A DNA stretch of 23,517 nucleotides from Actinomycetes bacterium (GTDB taxonomy: Bacteria; Actinomycetota; Actinomycetes; Actinomycetales; Cellulomonadaceae), in the NCBI GenBank assembly GCA_023432565.1, contig JAEYUL010000045.1, forward strand, positions 1 to 23,517, read 5' to 3'. The position numbers and the translations under genes are program-made. The notes under the pieces are model-generated. The model did no database searches and was not told the DNA's origin. It was given only the letters and a program-made list of their open reading frames with translations. Positions 1 through 10,218 of this stretch are shown here, piece after piece. Position 1 is the stretch's first letter. Each line of letters starts with the position of its first letter.

Positions 1-624
1 GACCCCGGCCGGGCGCTGCGCGACCCTGCCGCCGCGCGACGCGCCGCGGTCCTCGTGCTGTTCGGCGTGCTCGACCACCTGCCCGCGCACGCACCCGGCG
101 TGCCGCGCGTGCCCGCCGACCTGGACGTGCTGCTCCAGCGCCGCTCGGCGACGCTCGGTCACCATCCGGGCCAGGTCGCCTTCCCGGGCGGCGGTCTCGA
201 GCCGCACGACGCAGGCCCGGGCGCGGCGGCGCTGCGCGAGGCCGTCGAGGAGACCGGCCTCGACCCCGGCGGCGTCGAGGTGCTCGGCACGCTGGCGGAC
301 GTCCCGCTGCCCGTGAGCGACAACCTCGTGACGCCCGTGATCGCGTGGTGGGCGACGCCGTCGCGCGTCGCGGCGGTCGACCACCGCGAGGCCGTCGAGG
401 TGTTCCGCACGCCGGTCGCCGAGCTGCTGGACCCCGCTCGCCGCGGCGTGCTCGAGCACGCCGGCGTGCGCGGTCGGCTGCGGACACCCGCGTTCGTCGT
501 CGGCGCAGACGTGCTGGTCTGGGGCTTCACGGCAGTCGTGCTCGACGGTGTGCTCGACGCGCTCGGCTGGACCGTGCCGTGGGACCGGACGCGGACCCTC
601 GACCTGCGGGACTTCGAGCCGTGA
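1..624 (+). CDS. NUDIX hydrolase, CoA pyrophosphatase type (5' partial)
   Basis: The frame is open to the first base of the window, so the start lies upstream. The visible part carries the CoA-diphosphatase signature (LLQRRSATLGHHPGQVAFPG) followed at once by a Nudix box ending REAVEETGL, whose two glutamates bind the catalytic metal. Family members cleave CoA and acyl-CoA to 3',5'-ADP and phosphopantetheine, or related nucleoside diphosphate derivatives. The substrate is inferred from the upstream motif, because other Nudix enzymes lack it. The enzyme should be cytosolic. The stop codon overlaps the GTG start of the phosphotransferase by 4 bases (GTGA), so the two are probably translationally coupled. 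About 207 residues are visible, which is nearly full length for the family. Confidence 0.88.
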   Translation, partial: DPGRALRDPAAARRAAVLVLFGVLDHLPAHAPGVPRVPADLDVLLQRRSATLGHHPGQVAFPGGGLEPHDAGPGAAALREAVEETGLDPGGVEVLGTLADVPLPVSDNLVTPVIAWWATPSRVAAVDHREAVEVFRTPVAELLDPARRGVLEHAGVRGRLRTPAFVVGADVLVWGFTAVVLDGVLDALGWTVPWDRTRTLDLRDFEP

Positions 625-1514
625 GCACCCCCGCGCACCCGCTGATCGAGGTCGACGTCACCGCGTCGCTCGCACGCCGCCTGCTCGCCGAGCAGCACCC
701 CGACCTCGCCGCGCTGCCGCTGCACGGACGCCTGAACGGCTGGGACAACATCACGTGGCGGCTCGGTGACGAGCTCGCGCTGCGCTTCCCGGTCCGGGAG
801 GCCAGCGCACCGCTGGTCGAGCGCGAGCACCGGTGGCTCCCCCTGCTCGCCGCGCGGCTGCCGGTCGCGGTGCCGAACCCCGTGCGTACCGGCGAGCCCT
901 CGGCGCTCTACCCCTGGCCGTGGACGGTGGTCCCGTGGCTCGAGGGCACCGTGGTGGCGCAGACCGAGGTCGCGGGCCGCACACGCTGGGCGCACCAGCT
1001 CGCGGACGCGCTCGTCGCGCTGCACGTGCCCGCTCCACCCGATGCGCCGGTCAACCCCTACCGCGGTGTACCGCTCGCCGACCGCGCCGACGTCGTCGGC
1101 CGGCGGCTCGCGGACGCACCGGGGATCCCGCACCGCGCGGCGCTCCTGGACGCGTGGCGAGACGGCCTGGCCGCGCCCGCCTGGGACGGCCCGCCGGTCT
1201 GGGTGCACGGCGACCCGCACCCGGGCAACCTGCTCAGCGACGAGGCGGGCCTGGCCGCGCTGCTCGACTTCGGCGACCTGTGCCACGGCGACCCGGCGAG
1301 CGACCTCGCGACCGCGTGGCTGACGTTCGACGCCGAGGGCCGCGCGGAGCTCGTCACGCGCACCACGGCGGTGCGGTCGTGGGACGACGCCACGTGGCGA
1401 CGCGCACGCGGCTGGGCTGCCGGTCTCGTCCCCGTCTTCCTCGCTCATCCCGTGGAGTACCCCCTCATGGCAGACGTGGGACGACACGCCGCTGAGGCCC
1501 TCGCGTCCGTCTGA
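621..1514 (+). CDS. Aminoglycoside phosphotransferase-fold (APH) family protein
   Basis: This 297-residue protein has the APH/choline-kinase fold. The Brenner motif VHGDPHPGNLL lies near residue 196 (catalytic Asp and Asn), and LLDFGDL near residue 216 supplies the Mg-binding Asp. The N-terminal lobe contains GWDNITWRLGDELALRFPVR, typical of small-molecule kinases of this family. Such proteins phosphorylate aminoglycosides, choline, homoserine or other hydroxyl substrates with ATP. Nothing here shows the substrate, so it should not be read as a resistance gene. I chose the GTG at 621 because it overlaps the preceding TGA as GTGA and keeps the complete N-lobe; the open frame further upstream is antisense-like low-complexity sequence. 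The 161 bases that follow hold only short inverted repeats and the leader of the next gene. Confidence 0.85.
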   Translation: MSTPAHPLIEVDVTASLARRLLAEQHPDLAALPLHGRLNGWDNITWRLGDELALRFPVREASAPLVEREHRWLPLLAARLPVAVPNPVRTGEPSALYPWPWTVVPWLEGTVVAQTEVAGRTRWAHQLADALVALHVPAPPDAPVNPYRGVPLADRADVVGRRLADAPGIPHRAALLDAWRDGLAAPAWDGPPVWVHGDPHPGNLLSDEAGLAALLDFGDLCHGDPASDLATAWLTFDAEGRAELVTRTTAVRSWDDATWRRARGWAAGLVPVFLAHPVEYPLMADVGRHAAEALASV

Positions 1515-1675
1515 CCAGCGACGACGTGGTGTATCCATGTCCACATGTGATCGCAGACACATGGACCGTTGGTCCCAGGTGCACAGGGCGGCATGGGTGA
1601 ACGATCAGTTCAGCGGGCCGGACCGGTTCGCCGGGGCCGGAGCCCCCACCCGAGGGATAGAGACAAGGACTCACG

Positions 1676-2149
1676 ATGTCGACCGCGACTTCTTCCACCA
1701 CCAAGCTGCCCCGCCTGCTCGGCCTCATCGTCATCATCTTCGGCGCGATCTTCTTCGTCGCCGGTGCGGCGACCTGGACGGCCGTCTCGGTGAACCTCAA
1801 GGCCGAGAACATCACCGTCTCCGACGACGCCGCGGCGTTCGCCGGCGGCGCGGTCGACACGCCGTGGGAGGCGTGGGCGCAGGCCGACATCATCCAGGAG
1901 CACGCGCTCAAGGCGACCGGCGGCAAGACCTACGCCGAGCTCGACAAGGAGGACCCGCTGCGCGCCACGGCGATGAACGGCTCCTTCCTGCGGGCCTCGC
2001 TGTTCACCTCGGTCGTCGCCTTCGGTGTCGCGCTGCTGGTCATGGGCCTGGGCGTCGTGTTCGCCGTCACCGGCGTCGCGATCCGCAAGCTCGCCCCGGC
2101 CGACGACGTGGCCCCCGCGAAGCCGGAGCTCGCCTCCTCGGCCGCCTGA
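1676..2149 (+). CDS. Two-helix membrane protein of unknown function
   Basis: The 157-residue product has two clear transmembrane segments, at about residues 12-37 and 106-136. Between them is a roughly 65-residue loop rich in Asp, Glu and Ala (ITVSDDAAAFAGG, YAELDKEDPLRA), probably extracytoplasmic. Both ends are short, with an Ala/Pro-rich tail. The ATG is set by an AAGGA ribosome site at 1665-1669, six bases upstream. I do not recognise a named family. It resembles small aromatic- and Ala-rich membrane proteins common in Cellulomonas and Streptomyces. It stands alone: a 160-base gap separates it from the kinase gene, and a perfect 20-bp hairpin terminator follows its stop. Confidence 0.8.
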   Translation: MSTATSSTTKLPRLLGLIVIIFGAIFFVAGAATWTAVSVNLKAENITVSDDAAAFAGGAVDTPWEAWAQADIIQEHALKATGGKTYAELDKEDPLRATAMNGSFLRASLFTSVVAFGVALLVMGLGVVFAVTGVAIRKLAPADDVAPAKPELASSAA

Positions 2150-2162
2150 GCCGACCCGGTCT

Positions 2163-2208
2163 GACGAAGGCCCCTGCCCGCTCTCCCCAGCGGGCAGGGG
2201 CCTTCGTC
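2163..2208. terminator. Bidirectional hairpin terminator
   Basis: The arms 2163-2182 and 2189-2208 form a perfect 20-bp inverted repeat around a 6-base loop. It lies between the convergent membrane-protein gene (stop 2149) and serpin gene (stop 2245). There is no T-tract, which is usual for actinobacterial terminators. Confidence 0.85.
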
Positions 2209-2244
2209 ATGTCCGCGGGGTGGCACCCGCGCGGCGAGGGGCCG

Positions 2245-3513
2245 TCAGGTGCCGGGATCCGCGACGAACGCGAGGAACAGCGGCCAGCCGGTCGTCAGGT
2301 CCCGCACGACGAGCATGAAGGGCCGGTCGAACCTGATCTCACGCAATGGCATCGCGGCGGCCTCACCGACCATCACCTCCGTGACCGCGGCCGCACGGGT
2401 GCCGGCCTCGTCGACCCGCAGGACGGCCTGCTGGGCGGCCTGCGTGACCTCGACAGGCACGTCGGCGACGCCCGTCAGGGGCATGCCGACCAGACCGAGC
2501 TCCGTCAGCAGCGGCACGAGATCGGTACGGCTCGTGAGGTCCAGGCGCGGCAGCGCGACCGACACCGACTCCGGCAGCTGCGTGTCCAGCGCGCGGCTCA
2601 CCGCCGCCACCCGAGCGGCGTCAGCCGCCGCGGGGATGGACGACTCGGCAGGGGGCAGCAGCAGGTCTGCCGCGAGGTCGTCGGCGTACGGCAGGCGGAC
2701 CGCGACCCAGCCGTCCTCCTGCACCACCGGCACGCTGAGCATGCCCTGCATGGTCGGCACGTGGGCCACGGCCCCCGACGCCGTCGTGAACGCGGCGTCC
2801 TGCGTGAGCGCCTTCTCGAACGGCTGCTGCCACGCGGCCGCGAGCACGATCGCGTCCTGCAGTGCCGCGACGGCGTCCGGGTCGGGCTCGAGCGCGCTCT
2901 TGTCGACGAGACCGCCCGTGTGCTCGCGCACGAAGGCGTCCAGCACCTTCTTCGACGACGACGAGCCCAGGTCGGCCACCGCCACGCCGGCGTCGAAGGT
3001 CTGCACGAGCCGGTCCAGGAAGGCCTGCTGCGGCACCGCGTCGTCGTCCACCACGACCCGCTGCGCGGTGTGCACCATCGGCACGGACGGCAGCTCGTCG
3101 TCCCTCACCACCGCGGGGTCTGCGTCGTACCGCGCGAGCGCGCCCTGCAGCGCGGCGACCGCGTCCGTGCGGTCCGTCCCGACGGCGCCGAGCGCGTCGT
3201 CGAACGGCACGGCCTCGTCGCCCACCGCCCCCTGCGCGACCATGGCGAGCGCCGTGACGAGGCTCGACGGCGACACGACCGCACCGGAGCCATCGCCCTC
3301 GTCCTGTGCCGCGCGCAGCGCAGCGAAGCCCAGCGCCCACGTCGCGGCAACCACGTCGTCAGCGGCACCGGCGTCCGCGAGCGCGACGGCCCGGTACTCC
3401 CCCTGCCCGACCCGCAGCCCGTCGTCGGGATCCGCCTGCGCGCAGCCTGCGAGCACCAACGCCCCGGCGGCCACCGCCGCGCCGATCGACCGTGTCCCAC
3501 CGTGCAGCCTCAT
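2245..3513 (-). CDS. Serpin family protease inhibitor, predicted lipoprotein
   Basis: This 422-residue protein matches serpins along its length: VVSPSSLVTALAMVAQGA near the N-terminus, LVDKSALEPDPD, AIVLAAAWQQPFEKALTQ, and the C-terminal signature FDRPFMLVVRDLTTGWPLF. The hinge of the reactive-centre loop, EAGTRAAAVT (about residues 369-378), has the small residues needed for loop insertion, so it is probably inhibitory. By alignment P1 falls near an Ala-Ala or Ala-Met bond at residues 385-388, which would suit elastase- or subtilisin-like proteases (inference). The start at 3513 gives a signal peptide ending in a lipobox, LVLAGC, so the mature protein should be anchored outside the membrane. 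The open frame extends 40 codons further upstream, but that part is Arg/Pro-rich and cannot be a signal sequence. The length is typical of serpins. Confidence 0.88.
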   Translation of the reverse strand: MRLHGGTRSIGAAVAAGALVLAGCAQADPDDGLRVGQGEYRAVALADAGAADDVVAATWALGFAALRAAQDEGDGSGAVVSPSSLVTALAMVAQGAVGDEAVPFDDALGAVGTDRTDAVAALQGALARYDADPAVVRDDELPSVPMVHTAQRVVVDDDAVPQQAFLDRLVQTFDAGVAVADLGSSSSKKVLDAFVREHTGGLVDKSALEPDPDAVAALQDAIVLAAAWQQPFEKALTQDAAFTTASGAVAHVPTMQGMLSVPVVQEDGWVAVRLPYADDLAADLLLPPAESSIPAAADAARVAAVSRALDTQLPESVSVALPRLDLTSRTDLVPLLTELGLVGMPLTGVADVPVEVTQAAQQAVLRVDEAGTRAAAVTEVMVGEAAAMPLREIRFDRPFMLVVRDLTTGWPLFLAFVADPGT

Positions 3514-3618
3514 GCCCGTGAGTGTTGCAGCGCGGGCCGGTCTTGCGTGCCGGGTCCGGGGGCCGTCGTGCCGTGAGGCGCGACGACGGGGCGGCGGTCG
3601 CCTCGCGGACGCACAACG

Positions 3619-3658
3619 CAGCGAGGCCCGCACCCTCGTCGGGGTGCGGGCCTCGCTG
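3619..3658 (-). terminator. Hairpin terminator of acnA
   Basis: The arms 3619-3635 and 3642-3658 form a perfect 17-bp stem with a 6-base loop. It starts 14 bases past the aconitase stop on the minus strand and separates it from the serpin gene. Confidence 0.8.
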
Positions 3659-3671
3659 GACGCCGGGGCCG

Positions 3672-6416
<2,745 letters not shown>

Positions 6417-6508
6417 GAGGCGGCTCCTTCTGGGGCGAGTCTGCCGGGGACGAGGTCCGCCGGACCGCAGGGCGTCGGCCTCAGCCCAGGACGGGCACCG
6501 ACGCGTGA

Positions 6509-6526
6509 TATCTCGACGTCAAGATA
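6509..6526 (-). promoter_or_regulatory. Palindromic operator candidate upstream of acnA
   Basis: On the minus strand this reads TATCTTGACGTCGAGATA, an 18-base palindrome with one mismatched pair, centred about 101 bases upstream of the acnA start. It is an AT-rich island in very GC-rich sequence and includes TTGACG, which resembles a -35 hexamer. A dimeric repressor or activator site is the natural reading; the regulator is not identifiable from sequence. Confidence 0.5.
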
Positions 6527-6563
6527 CATGGTCGGGGCGTCCGGCGCACCTCCGGCTCGCCGA

Positions 6564-6598
6564 GCGCGCGCGTGGCGGACCGTCCGACACGCGCGCGC
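6564..6598 (-). terminator. Hairpin terminator of the 54-residue gene
   Basis: An 11-bp perfect stem (6564-6574 with 6588-6598) continues, after one mismatch, into a further CGGAC/GTCCG pairing. It begins 8 bases beyond the stop of the small minus-strand gene and precedes the aconitase promoter region. Confidence 0.6.
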
Positions 6599-6605
6599 CG
6601 GTGCC

Positions 6606-6770
6606 TCACGACTCCTTGGAGGCCTCGAGCTCCTCGGCAGCCTTCCGCTCGGCCTCGACCGCGCGCTGATGCGCGCGCTGGTCGTACTCCGGCGTCCCCT
6701 GCTTGAACAGCTCCTCCGTCGCATGACGGCGTGCCTCGGCCAGCTTGTGCGCCGCGTCCTGCTCGCTCAT
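6606..6770 (-). CDS. Small charged hypothetical protein (54 aa)
   Basis: The product is 54 residues, Ala/Glu/Arg-rich and highly charged, probably one or two amphipathic helices, with no membrane segment and no cysteine. I do not recognise a family. The ATG at 6770 is supported by GAGGAG (6778-6783) seven bases upstream. The frame is open for 29 codons further upstream, but that part is Arg/Pro-rich and has no ribosome site. A hairpin (6800-6819) and a possible -10 (TAGCGT, 6829-6834) lie upstream, and a strong hairpin follows the stop, so it looks like an independent transcription unit. Its role is unknown; a small helical accessory or stress protein is only a guess. Confidence 0.72.
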   Translation of the reverse strand: MSEQDAAHKLAEARRHATEELFKQGTPEYDQRAHQRAVEAERKAAEELEASKES

Positions 6771-6799
6771 GCCCGTTCTCCTCACCCGTCCCGGACGTC

Positions 6800-6819
6800 G
6801 GGCCGCCGACCGGCGGCCC
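6800..6819 (-). other. Hairpin in the predicted leader of the 54-residue gene
   Basis: GGGCCGCCG (6800-6808) pairs perfectly with CGGCGGCCC (6811-6819). It sits about 30 bases upstream of the start codon and downstream of the possible -10 at 6829-6834, so it would lie in the untranslated leader. The rest of the 6771-7033 gap shows only weak promoter-like hexamers for the plus-strand gene (GTGACG 6955-6960, TACCAT 6980-6985). Confidence 0.4.
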
Positions 6820-7033
6820 GCTGCCACCACGCTAGGCGTCTGCGGCAGCGGATGCACGACAGGTCGGGGGGATCCGCGCTCGCGTCGACATCAGCCGTCC
6901 TTCATCCGCGACGACGGCGCGGTCGACGCCGGTGCGTCCGTACGGGCGACCGCCGTGACGAACCACCCCGAAGCACCCATACCATGACGCCGCGAGCCAC
7001 CCGAGCGATCACGAGACCACCCGCAGGACGAGC

Positions 7034-7588
7034 GTGACCAGCATCGACGCGACCGAGCACCACCCTCTGCCCACCCCTGCGCGGTGGCGTCGGCTCGCGG
7101 GAGCGCTCGTCGCCCTGCTCGTGGCCACCCTCGCGCCGGCCCTGCCGGCGCAGGCCGCAGACGTCATCACGATCTCCGGGCGGGTGAATGACCAGTCGGA
7201 CCGGCCGATCCCCGGCCTGGCCGTCACCGTCTCCCCGGCAGGCGGCGGCCAGGCGCGGACCGCGACGACGGCGTCCGACGGCACCTCCACCGTCACCGGA
7301 GTGCCCGTCGGCACCACGGAGCTCTCCGTCGATGACGACTGGGCGAGCGACGACGACCTCTGGCGGGCCCAGTACTGGGACGGCGCCGCCGGGGTCGAGC
7401 ACGTCGCGACGTTCTCGACCGGGTCCGCCTCCCTCACGGCAGTCGACTTCCGGCTGCGCCCCACGTCCGGGATCGTCGGGCCGGCGGTCGACCAGGCGGG
7501 CAGACCGCTGCCGAAGGTCTCCTGGGACGTGTACGAGTACGACGAGGCGCGGGCGGCTGGCTCGGCCGGCAGTACGGACCGCGCCTGA
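7034..7588 (+). CDS. Secreted Ig-like repeat protein, N-terminal part (frameshifted)
   Basis: The 184-residue frame begins with a signal peptide: Arg-containing n-region, a hydrophobic core around ALVALLVATLAPALP, and a likely AQA cleavage site near residue 41. After that comes a carboxypeptidase-regulatory-like beta fold (ISGRVNDQSDRPIPGLAVTV, then TTASDGTSTVTGVPVGTTEL). A second similar unit begins at SGIVGPAVDQAGRPLPKVSW and then runs into nonsense sequence and a stop. The continuation of that unit is found one frame back, from about 7558, so this is the front half of one gene ending at 8916. The start is GTG with AGGA at 7025-7028. The GTG was preferred because it gives the complete signal peptide. 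The product is expected outside the cell. A sequencing error is an alternative to a real mutation. Confidence 0.72.
   Translation: MTSIDATEHHPLPTPARWRRLAGALVALLVATLAPALPAQAADVITISGRVNDQSDRPIPGLAVTVSPAGGGQARTATTASDGTSTVTGVPVGTTELSVDDDWASDDDLWRAQYWDGAAGVEHVATFSTGSASLTAVDFRLRPTSGIVGPAVDQAGRPLPKVSWDVYEYDEARAAGSAGSTDRA
7551..7553 (+). other. Probable single-base frameshift site
   Basis: Inserting one G in the GGG run at 7551-7553 joins the two frames and gives the sensible sequence DEARGGWLGRQYGPRLTDDQ across the junction, removing the TGA at 7586-7588. The site has no classical slippery heptamer, so a deletion or a base-calling error in a G run is likelier than programmed slippage. Confidence 0.6.
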
Positions 7589-7605
7589 CCGACGACCAGG
7601 GCTCC

Positions 7606-8916
7606 ATGTGGTTCCCGGCCGACCCCGGCACGACCTGGCGGCTGTGCTTCGACGACTCCTCCCACGAGACCGCGGACGGAGCGGTCTGGACGCCGTCGAC
7701 CCGGCACACCAGCGACTGCTGGACCTCGGCCGGGACCGCCGGCATCGAGGTCGAGAAGGCTGCGGACATCGCGATCACCTCGGTCGGCCAGCGCAAGAAG
7801 GTGACCCTGAGGCTGCCGAACGCGGGCAAGGCGCTCACACCGTCGACGCCCTACCTGACCGGCGCGACGACCGCCGGGACGTCGCTACGGGTCGACCCGG
7901 GCCCCTGGAGCCAGTCGGGCCCGACGTTCGGCTACCGCTGGCTCGCCTACTCGCAGGACGGCACCCGCCTCGGCACGGTCGCGACGACGCGGACCTTCAC
8001 TCCCCCGGCGAGCCTGGCGGGCCGGCTCCTGCGGGCCGAGGTCACGGCGCGGCGGTCGGGCTACGCCCCCATGACGGTCGGCGTGAGCGCCGGCGTCGTC
8101 GGGCTGCCCGCACCTACGGTGCACTCGGCCCTGACCATCACCGGCACCGTCGCGCCGGGACGCGCGCTCACCGCGACGCACGGCGCCGTCGCGCCGAGCA
8201 CGTCGGTGGTCTCCTACAGCTGGTACGTCGACGGTCGGTACGCGCGCTCGGGTGCGACGTTCGCCCTGACGACGGCGCACCGCACCCGGACTCTCAGCGT
8301 GCGCGCGAGCTACGCGACCGGCAGCAACCCCTCGGAGCACGGCCAGCGGCACCAGCAGGCAGCCGTGCGTGTGCCCGGCCTCGCCTTCACGGCCGGCACC
8401 CCGACGATCAGCGGGACCGCCGTCGTCGGCCGGACCCTCACCGCACGGAGAGGATCGTGGTCCCCCACCCCGAGCAGCTACAGCTACCGCTGGCTGCGCG
8501 ACGGGACCGCGATCGTCGGGGCGACGGCCTCGACGTACACGCTCACGAAGGCCGACCGGGGCACGCGCATCCAGGTGGAGGTCACCGGCAAGCGCAGCGG
8601 GTACGACTCCGCGTCGCGCACCTCGGCCCGCACGGCCTCGGTCAAGGGGGTGCTCACGTCCGCGCACCCGACGATCGTCGGCACGCGCACCGTCGGGCGG
8701 ACCCTGAGGGTCGAGCCAGGGACCTGGAAGCCGGCACCGGTCACGCTGACCTACCGCTGGTACCGGGACGGCGAGGCCATCTCGGGAGCGACGCGCTCGA
8801 CGCACACGCTCACCCGCACCGACCGCGGCACGCGCATCCACGTCCGGGTGACCGGCACGAAGTCGGGATACGTCACCGCAGCGCGGACCTCGGCGAGGAC
8901 GAGCACGATCCGCTGA
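7606..8916 (+). CDS. Secreted Ig-like repeat protein, C-terminal part (frameshifted)
   Basis: The frame is open upstream of the ATG at 7606 and reads on from the gene beginning at 7034. There is no ribosome site or signal peptide at this ATG, so it is probably not a true start. The first 90 residues finish the beta domain (WFPADPGTTWRLCFDD, with paired cysteines). Four tandem repeats of about 85-90 residues follow. The last two are the clearest: PTISGTAVVGRTLTARRGSW, YRWLRDGTAIVGATASTYTL, RSGY, against the matching PTIVGTRTVGRTLRVEPGTW and YRWYRDGEAISGATRSTHTL. This Trp/Tyr-rich Ig-like repeat is common in actinobacterial surface and secreted proteins. No catalytic domain or sortase signal is seen. 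The role is perhaps adhesion or wall association (inference). Confidence 0.75.
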   Translation: MWFPADPGTTWRLCFDDSSHETADGAVWTPSTRHTSDCWTSAGTAGIEVEKAADIAITSVGQRKKVTLRLPNAGKALTPSTPYLTGATTAGTSLRVDPGPWSQSGPTFGYRWLAYSQDGTRLGTVATTRTFTPPASLAGRLLRAEVTARRSGYAPMTVGVSAGVVGLPAPTVHSALTITGTVAPGRALTATHGAVAPSTSVVSYSWYVDGRYARSGATFALTTAHRTRTLSVRASYATGSNPSEHGQRHQQAAVRVPGLAFTAGTPTISGTAVVGRTLTARRGSWSPTPSSYSYRWLRDGTAIVGATASTYTLTKADRGTRIQVEVTGKRSGYDSASRTSARTASVKGVLTSAHPTIVGTRTVGRTLRVEPGTWKPAPVTLTYRWYRDGEAISGATRSTHTLTRTDRGTRIHVRVTGTKSGYVTAARTSARTSTIR

Positions 8917-8921
8917 GGCCG

Positions 8922-8956
8922 GCCGGTGGTGGCCGGGTCGTCCGGCCACCACCGGC
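8922..8956. terminator. Bidirectional hairpin terminator
   Basis: The arms 8922-8936 and 8942-8956 form a perfect 15-bp stem with a 5-base loop. It lies between the convergent Ig-repeat gene (stop 8916) and the methyltransferase gene (stop 8959). Confidence 0.8.
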
Positions 8957-8958
8957 GG

Positions 8959-10218
8959 TCATCGGGCGAAGGTCGCGACCGCCTCGACGTGGTGCGTCAT
9001 CGGGAACAGGTCGTAGCCGTCGACGTCGACCAGGCCGTAGCCGGCAGCAGCGAGCAGCGCGACGTCACGGCCGAGCGCCGCAGGGTCGCAGGCGACGTAG
9101 ACCAGCCGCTCGGGCCGCAGCGCGGTGACCGCGTCCAGGACACGGCGCCCCGCGCCGGCCCGCGGCGGGTCGAGGACGACGACGTCCGCGTGGACGACGT
9201 CCGAGGCGGAGTCCTGCTCGCCGGTCAGCACGCGGCCCACGTCACCCACGTGCAGCTCGACGTTCGTGCGGTCGTGCAGGTTGCGGCGCGCGTCACGGAC
9301 CGCGCGGGCGTCCCCCTCGACCGAGACGACCTCGCCCGTCGGGCCGACCGCGTCCGCCAACGCGGCGGTGAAGAGCCCGGCGCCCGCGTAGAGGTCGAGC
9401 ACGGTGGCGCCCGAGACGTCGCCGACGCCCCGCAGCACAGCCGAGACGAGCGTCGCGGGAGCCTCGCGGTGCACCTGCCAGAAGCCCGCCGCGGCGACAC
9501 GGTAGGTGCGCTCGACCCCATCGGCCACGACCACCTCGCGCACGGAGGTCCGCGCGTTGGGCCGCGTGTCGGGCCGACGACGCCCGAGGTCGTACGGGAC
9601 GCCGTCGACGAGCACGAGCGGACGGTCGCCCCCGGCCGGGGCGACCGCCTCGATGCGCGCGCCCGCGGGCCAGCGCCGGGCGAACAGGTCGAGGTCCGTG
9701 ACCTGCTCGGTCGCGAGCGGCATGTCGTCGAGCGCCACGACGTCGTGCGACCGGTACCGGCGCATCCCTGCGCGACCCTGGGCGTCGGCCACCAGGTCGA
9801 TGCGCGTGCGCCACGCAAGGCCGCCCCGCTCGTCGTCGCCGGGTGCGGCGTGCACGACGACGTCGCGCTCCACCTTGCCGAGCCGCTGCAGCTGCTCGCG
9901 CAGGACCGCGGCCTTCCACGTCCGCTGGGCCGGCAGTGCGACGTGCGCCAGCTCGCCACCACCCACGCCGCCGGGCCCGGCCGCGGGCCAGGCGCTGCGC
10001 ACCCGGTCGGGCGAGGCCTGCACGACCTCGACGGCGTCGGCGCGCCAGAACGTCGCGTCCGGGGCCGCCTCGGTCAGCACCGCGCGCACGAGCTCGCCGG
10101 GAAGGGTGTGTCGCACGAACACGACGCGACCCTCGTGCCGCGCCACGCAGTGACCTCCGTGCGCGACCGGGCCGATCTCGAGCTCGACGAGGTCCCGGGG
10201 CAGGTGGGGCTCAGTCAC
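8959..10218 (-). CDS. Class I SAM-dependent RNA methyltransferase, TrmA/RumA family
   Basis: This 419-residue enzyme has an N-terminal TRAM-like RNA-binding region (LVELEIGPVAHGGHCVAR...VVFVRHTLPGE, residues 10-45). Its C-terminal methyltransferase domain carries motif I, VLDLYAGAGLFTAAL (from residue 273), then VVLDPPRAG (about 347-355), YVACDP with the presumed nucleophilic Cys near 377, and HHVEAV with the presumed general-base Glu near 412. The family makes 5-methyluridine in tRNA or rRNA; which RNA is modified cannot be told. The iron-sulfur cysteine cluster of RlmD is not evident. The GTG start at 10218 overlaps the stop of the permease gene by 8 bases, indicating translational coupling. 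The 29 codons of open frame before it lie inside the permease gene. The equivalent neighbour in M. tuberculosis is Rv2689c. Confidence 0.92.
   Translation of the reverse strand: MTEPHLPRDLVELEIGPVAHGGHCVARHEGRVVFVRHTLPGELVRAVLTEAAPDATFWRADAVEVVQASPDRVRSAWPAAGPGGVGGGELAHVALPAQRTWKAAVLREQLQRLGKVERDVVVHAAPGDDERGGLAWRTRIDLVADAQGRAGMRRYRSHDVVALDDMPLATEQVTDLDLFARRWPAGARIEAVAPAGGDRPLVLVDGVPYDLGRRRPDTRPNARTSVREVVVADGVERTYRVAAAGFWQVHREAPATLVSAVLRGVGDVSGATVLDLYAGAGLFTAALADAVGPTGEVVSVEGDARAVRDARRNLHDRTNVELHVGDVGRVLTGEQDSASDVVHADVVVLDPPRAGAGRRVLDAVTALRPERLVYVACDPAALGRDVALLAAAGYGLVDVDGYDLFPMTHHVEAVATFAR

Noticed and set aside
621..1514. Aminoglycoside resistance gene
   Set aside because: Only general APH-fold motifs are present; most such actinobacterial genes act on other substrates, and there is no mobile context.
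159..1562. A 467-codon minus-strand frame opposite the NUDIX and kinase genes
   Set aside because: Low-complexity Arg/Ala sequence with no domain; it shadows two real plus-strand genes.
7540..7600. Programmed -1 ribosomal frameshifting between the two Ig-repeat frames
   Set aside because: No slippery heptamer or clear downstream structure; a one-base deletion or base-calling error in a G run is simpler.
7188..9128. A 646-codon frame over the Ig-repeat gene
   Set aside because: It runs past the hairpin at 8922-8956 into an antisense gene and lacks the repeat pattern.
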